Positions 6,618 through 7,175 of a stretch of 7,175 bases of DNA are shown here, in pieces. Source of the stretch: Thermoplasmata archaeon (GTDB taxonomy: Archaea; Thermoplasmatota; Thermoplasmata; Thermoplasmatales; Thermoplasmataceae); the NCBI GenBank assembly GCA_021797955.1, contig JAJZYV010000089.1, positions 1-7,175 of the forward strand. The letters run 5' to 3'. Made by a program: the position numbers and the translations under genes. The notes beneath the pieces were generated by a model. It was given only the letters and a program-made list of their open reading frames with translations, did not search any database and was not told where the DNA came from. Each line of letters starts with the position of its first letter. Positions within the stretch are counted from its first letter, which is position 1.

Positions 6618-6881
6618 AACACCAAACATTTTAATAATTGGTGTCGTTTGACGACACCGTGAAATTCTGACTGGGTAGCGAACGCAACACCAAATCACCG
6701 TTTTTTCTGTGAACAAAAAAAGGACTTTCCTATAAGAGGTTTTAGAAGATAAAAATAAAATCTAAAATAAATGGTGATTTGGTGATTTGGTGATGAATGG
6801 TAAACAAAGCCTTTATTATAGGGGATTTATAACAACACTAAATATTATCTAACGTGCGGTGTTTCGGTGATTTAGTGTTTT
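6600..6881. repeat. Symmetric clusters of an 8-bp unit (GGTGATTT / GGTGTTTT) on both strands
   Basis: The unit GGTG(A/T)TTT recurs in four clusters. On the minus strand it lies at 6600-6627 (seen on the plus strand as AACACCAAA twice) and at 6686-6700 (AACACCAAATCACCG). On the plus strand it lies at 6773-6795 (two full units and most of a third) and at 6858-6881 (GGTGTTTC, GGTGATTT, AGTGTTTT). CACCAAATCACC at 6688-6699 is a perfect 12-bp inverse of 6773-6784, and 6686-6700 matches the inverse of 6865-6879 at 14 of 15 positions. The clusters mirror each other about roughly 6740. A period of 8 is not a multiple of 3, which argues against a coding origin. Confidence 0.7.
6638..6658 (+). repeat. 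Strong hairpin GGTGTCGT-TTG-ACGACACC with a competing partner upstream
   Basis: Bases 6640-6647 pair perfectly with 6651-6658 around a 3-base loop. The same left arm (TTGGTGT, 6638-6644) can instead pair with ACACCAA at 6619-6625, so two mutually exclusive stems are possible in a rightward transcript. The hairpin begins about 22 bases after the stop of the small ORF at 6519-6617. Confidence 0.6.
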
Positions 6882-6901
6882 TACCTTCTAATACCCCTAT
6901 A
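6817..6901. repeat. 85-bp nested imperfect inverted repeat
   Basis: The outer arms TATAGGGG (6817-6824) and CCCCTATA (6894-6901) are perfect inverses. The inner arms AACACTAAAT (6834-6843) and ATTTAGTGTT (6870-6879) are perfect inverses too, with a 26-base centre, and the sequence between the arm pairs also matches partly. As DNA this is a cruciform-prone dyad; as RNA, a long bulged hairpin. Its right inner arm overlaps the last 8-bp-unit cluster. Confidence 0.6.
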
Positions 6902-7061
6902 TAGAACGGCTTCGTTTCATTGTTTCATATGGTCTCAAAATAGGATATGGACTGCTTCCGCATAAAAAAATAAATGTATGTCTAATAATATTTTGATTAT
7001 AATAATGTTAAAATACAATACATTGGTAAATGGTGTCTAATTTTAAATTTCCCAATCCGTG
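6902..7061. other. AT-rich spacer with no gene seen
   Basis: Very AT-rich sequence with stops in every frame. TGGTGTCTAA at 7031-7040 resembles CGGTGTCTGT at 6553-6562 and may be a stray part of the repeat family. Nothing else is recognisable up to the second 86-bp element. Confidence 0.4.
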
Positions 7062-7147
7062 GGCTTTGCATCTAAAGTCAATCTTGCACCTAAAATAATT
7101 CACTTGCACCTAAATTCTCCCAAAAAAGCGCTTTTAAGTGCAAAGCC
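7062..7147 (+). repeat. 86-bp structured element, copy 2
   Basis: Same orientation and length as the copy at 6389-6474. Its arms are better matched: GGCTTTGCA at the left is the exact inverse of TGCAAAGCC at the right. The iterons are TGCATCTAA at 7067, TGCACCTAA at 7085 and TGCACCTAA at 7105, again spaced 18 and 20 bp. It contains a perfect 12-bp palindrome AAAAGCGCTTTT (7124-7135), where copy 1 has A-run, GAGG, T-run. Preservation of total length and iteron spacing despite substitutions suggests the geometry matters. Confidence 0.85.
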
Positions 7148-7160
7148 TTAATGATAATAA

Positions 7161-7174
7161 TATTTAAATATAAA
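7161..7174 (+). promoter_or_regulatory. Probable TATA-like box right of 86-bp copy 2
   Basis: TATTTAAATATAAA begins 14 bases after the repeat ends, the same layout as at copy 1. It may drive a gene just beyond the window. No coding sequence is visible before the edge, so this is tentative. Confidence 0.35.
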
Positions 7175-7175
7175 A

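Noticed and set aside
6528..6716. Minus-strand 62-codon ORF
   Set aside because: It runs through the hairpins and 8-bp repeat clusters, has no recognisable domain and no good promoter, and its odd composition is explained by the repeats.
6661..6720. tRNA-like segment (GGGTAGCGAACGC)
   Set aside because: No acceptor stem closes and no T-loop GTTCRA motif occurs at the right distance.
6389..7147. CRISPR array
   Set aside because: There are only two 86-bp copies far apart, and the short iterons have unequal, too short spacers; no cas gene is visible.

Overview
The window looks like a piece of a chromosome from an archaeon, most likely of the Thermoplasmatales type. The evidence is an archaeal-type TruD, archaeal TATA boxes (a TTTATATA-like box before mqnC), very short or absent leaders, ATG starts nested in stop codons, moderate-to-low GC with AGA/AGG arginine codons, and a menaquinone pathway of the futalosine type. 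The lineage is an inference. No rRNA, tRNA or CRISPR array was found.

Left part (1-3713): two divergent transcription units share a 158-base promoter region. Leftward run mqnC (cyclic dehypoxanthine futalosine synthase, radical SAM) and then truD (tRNA pseudouridine-13 synthase, cut by the window edge). Rightward run mqnE (aminofutalosine synthase, radical SAM) and mqnA (chorismate dehydratase). Both gene pairs overlap by one base (TAATG), which suggests translational coupling. MqnA makes 3-[(1-carboxyvinyl)oxy]benzoate from chorismate, MqnE joins it to SAM-derived adenosine, and MqnC later cyclises dehypoxanthine futalosine. The nucleoside-cleaving enzyme (MqnB type) and MqnD are not in the window.

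Middle part (3714-6194): an intergenic stretch of about 280 bases, an unrecognised soluble charged protein of about 172 residues, a second gap of about 220 bases, and guaB (IMP dehydrogenase with two CBS domains and all key catalytic residues).

Right part (6195-7175): about 980 AT-rich bases with no convincing normal-length gene but highly organised. Two 86-bp direct copies of one element (6389-6474 and 7062-7147, 70 of 86 positions identical by hand) each carry terminal inverted repeats, three TGCACCTAA iterons with identical 18/20-bp spacing, and a TATA-like box about 15 bp beyond the right end. Between them lie clusters of an 8-bp unit (GGTGATTT-like) on opposite strands, roughly symmetric about position 6740, plus strong hairpins and a possible 32-codon leaderless ORF. 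This is the least explained and most interesting part of the window.
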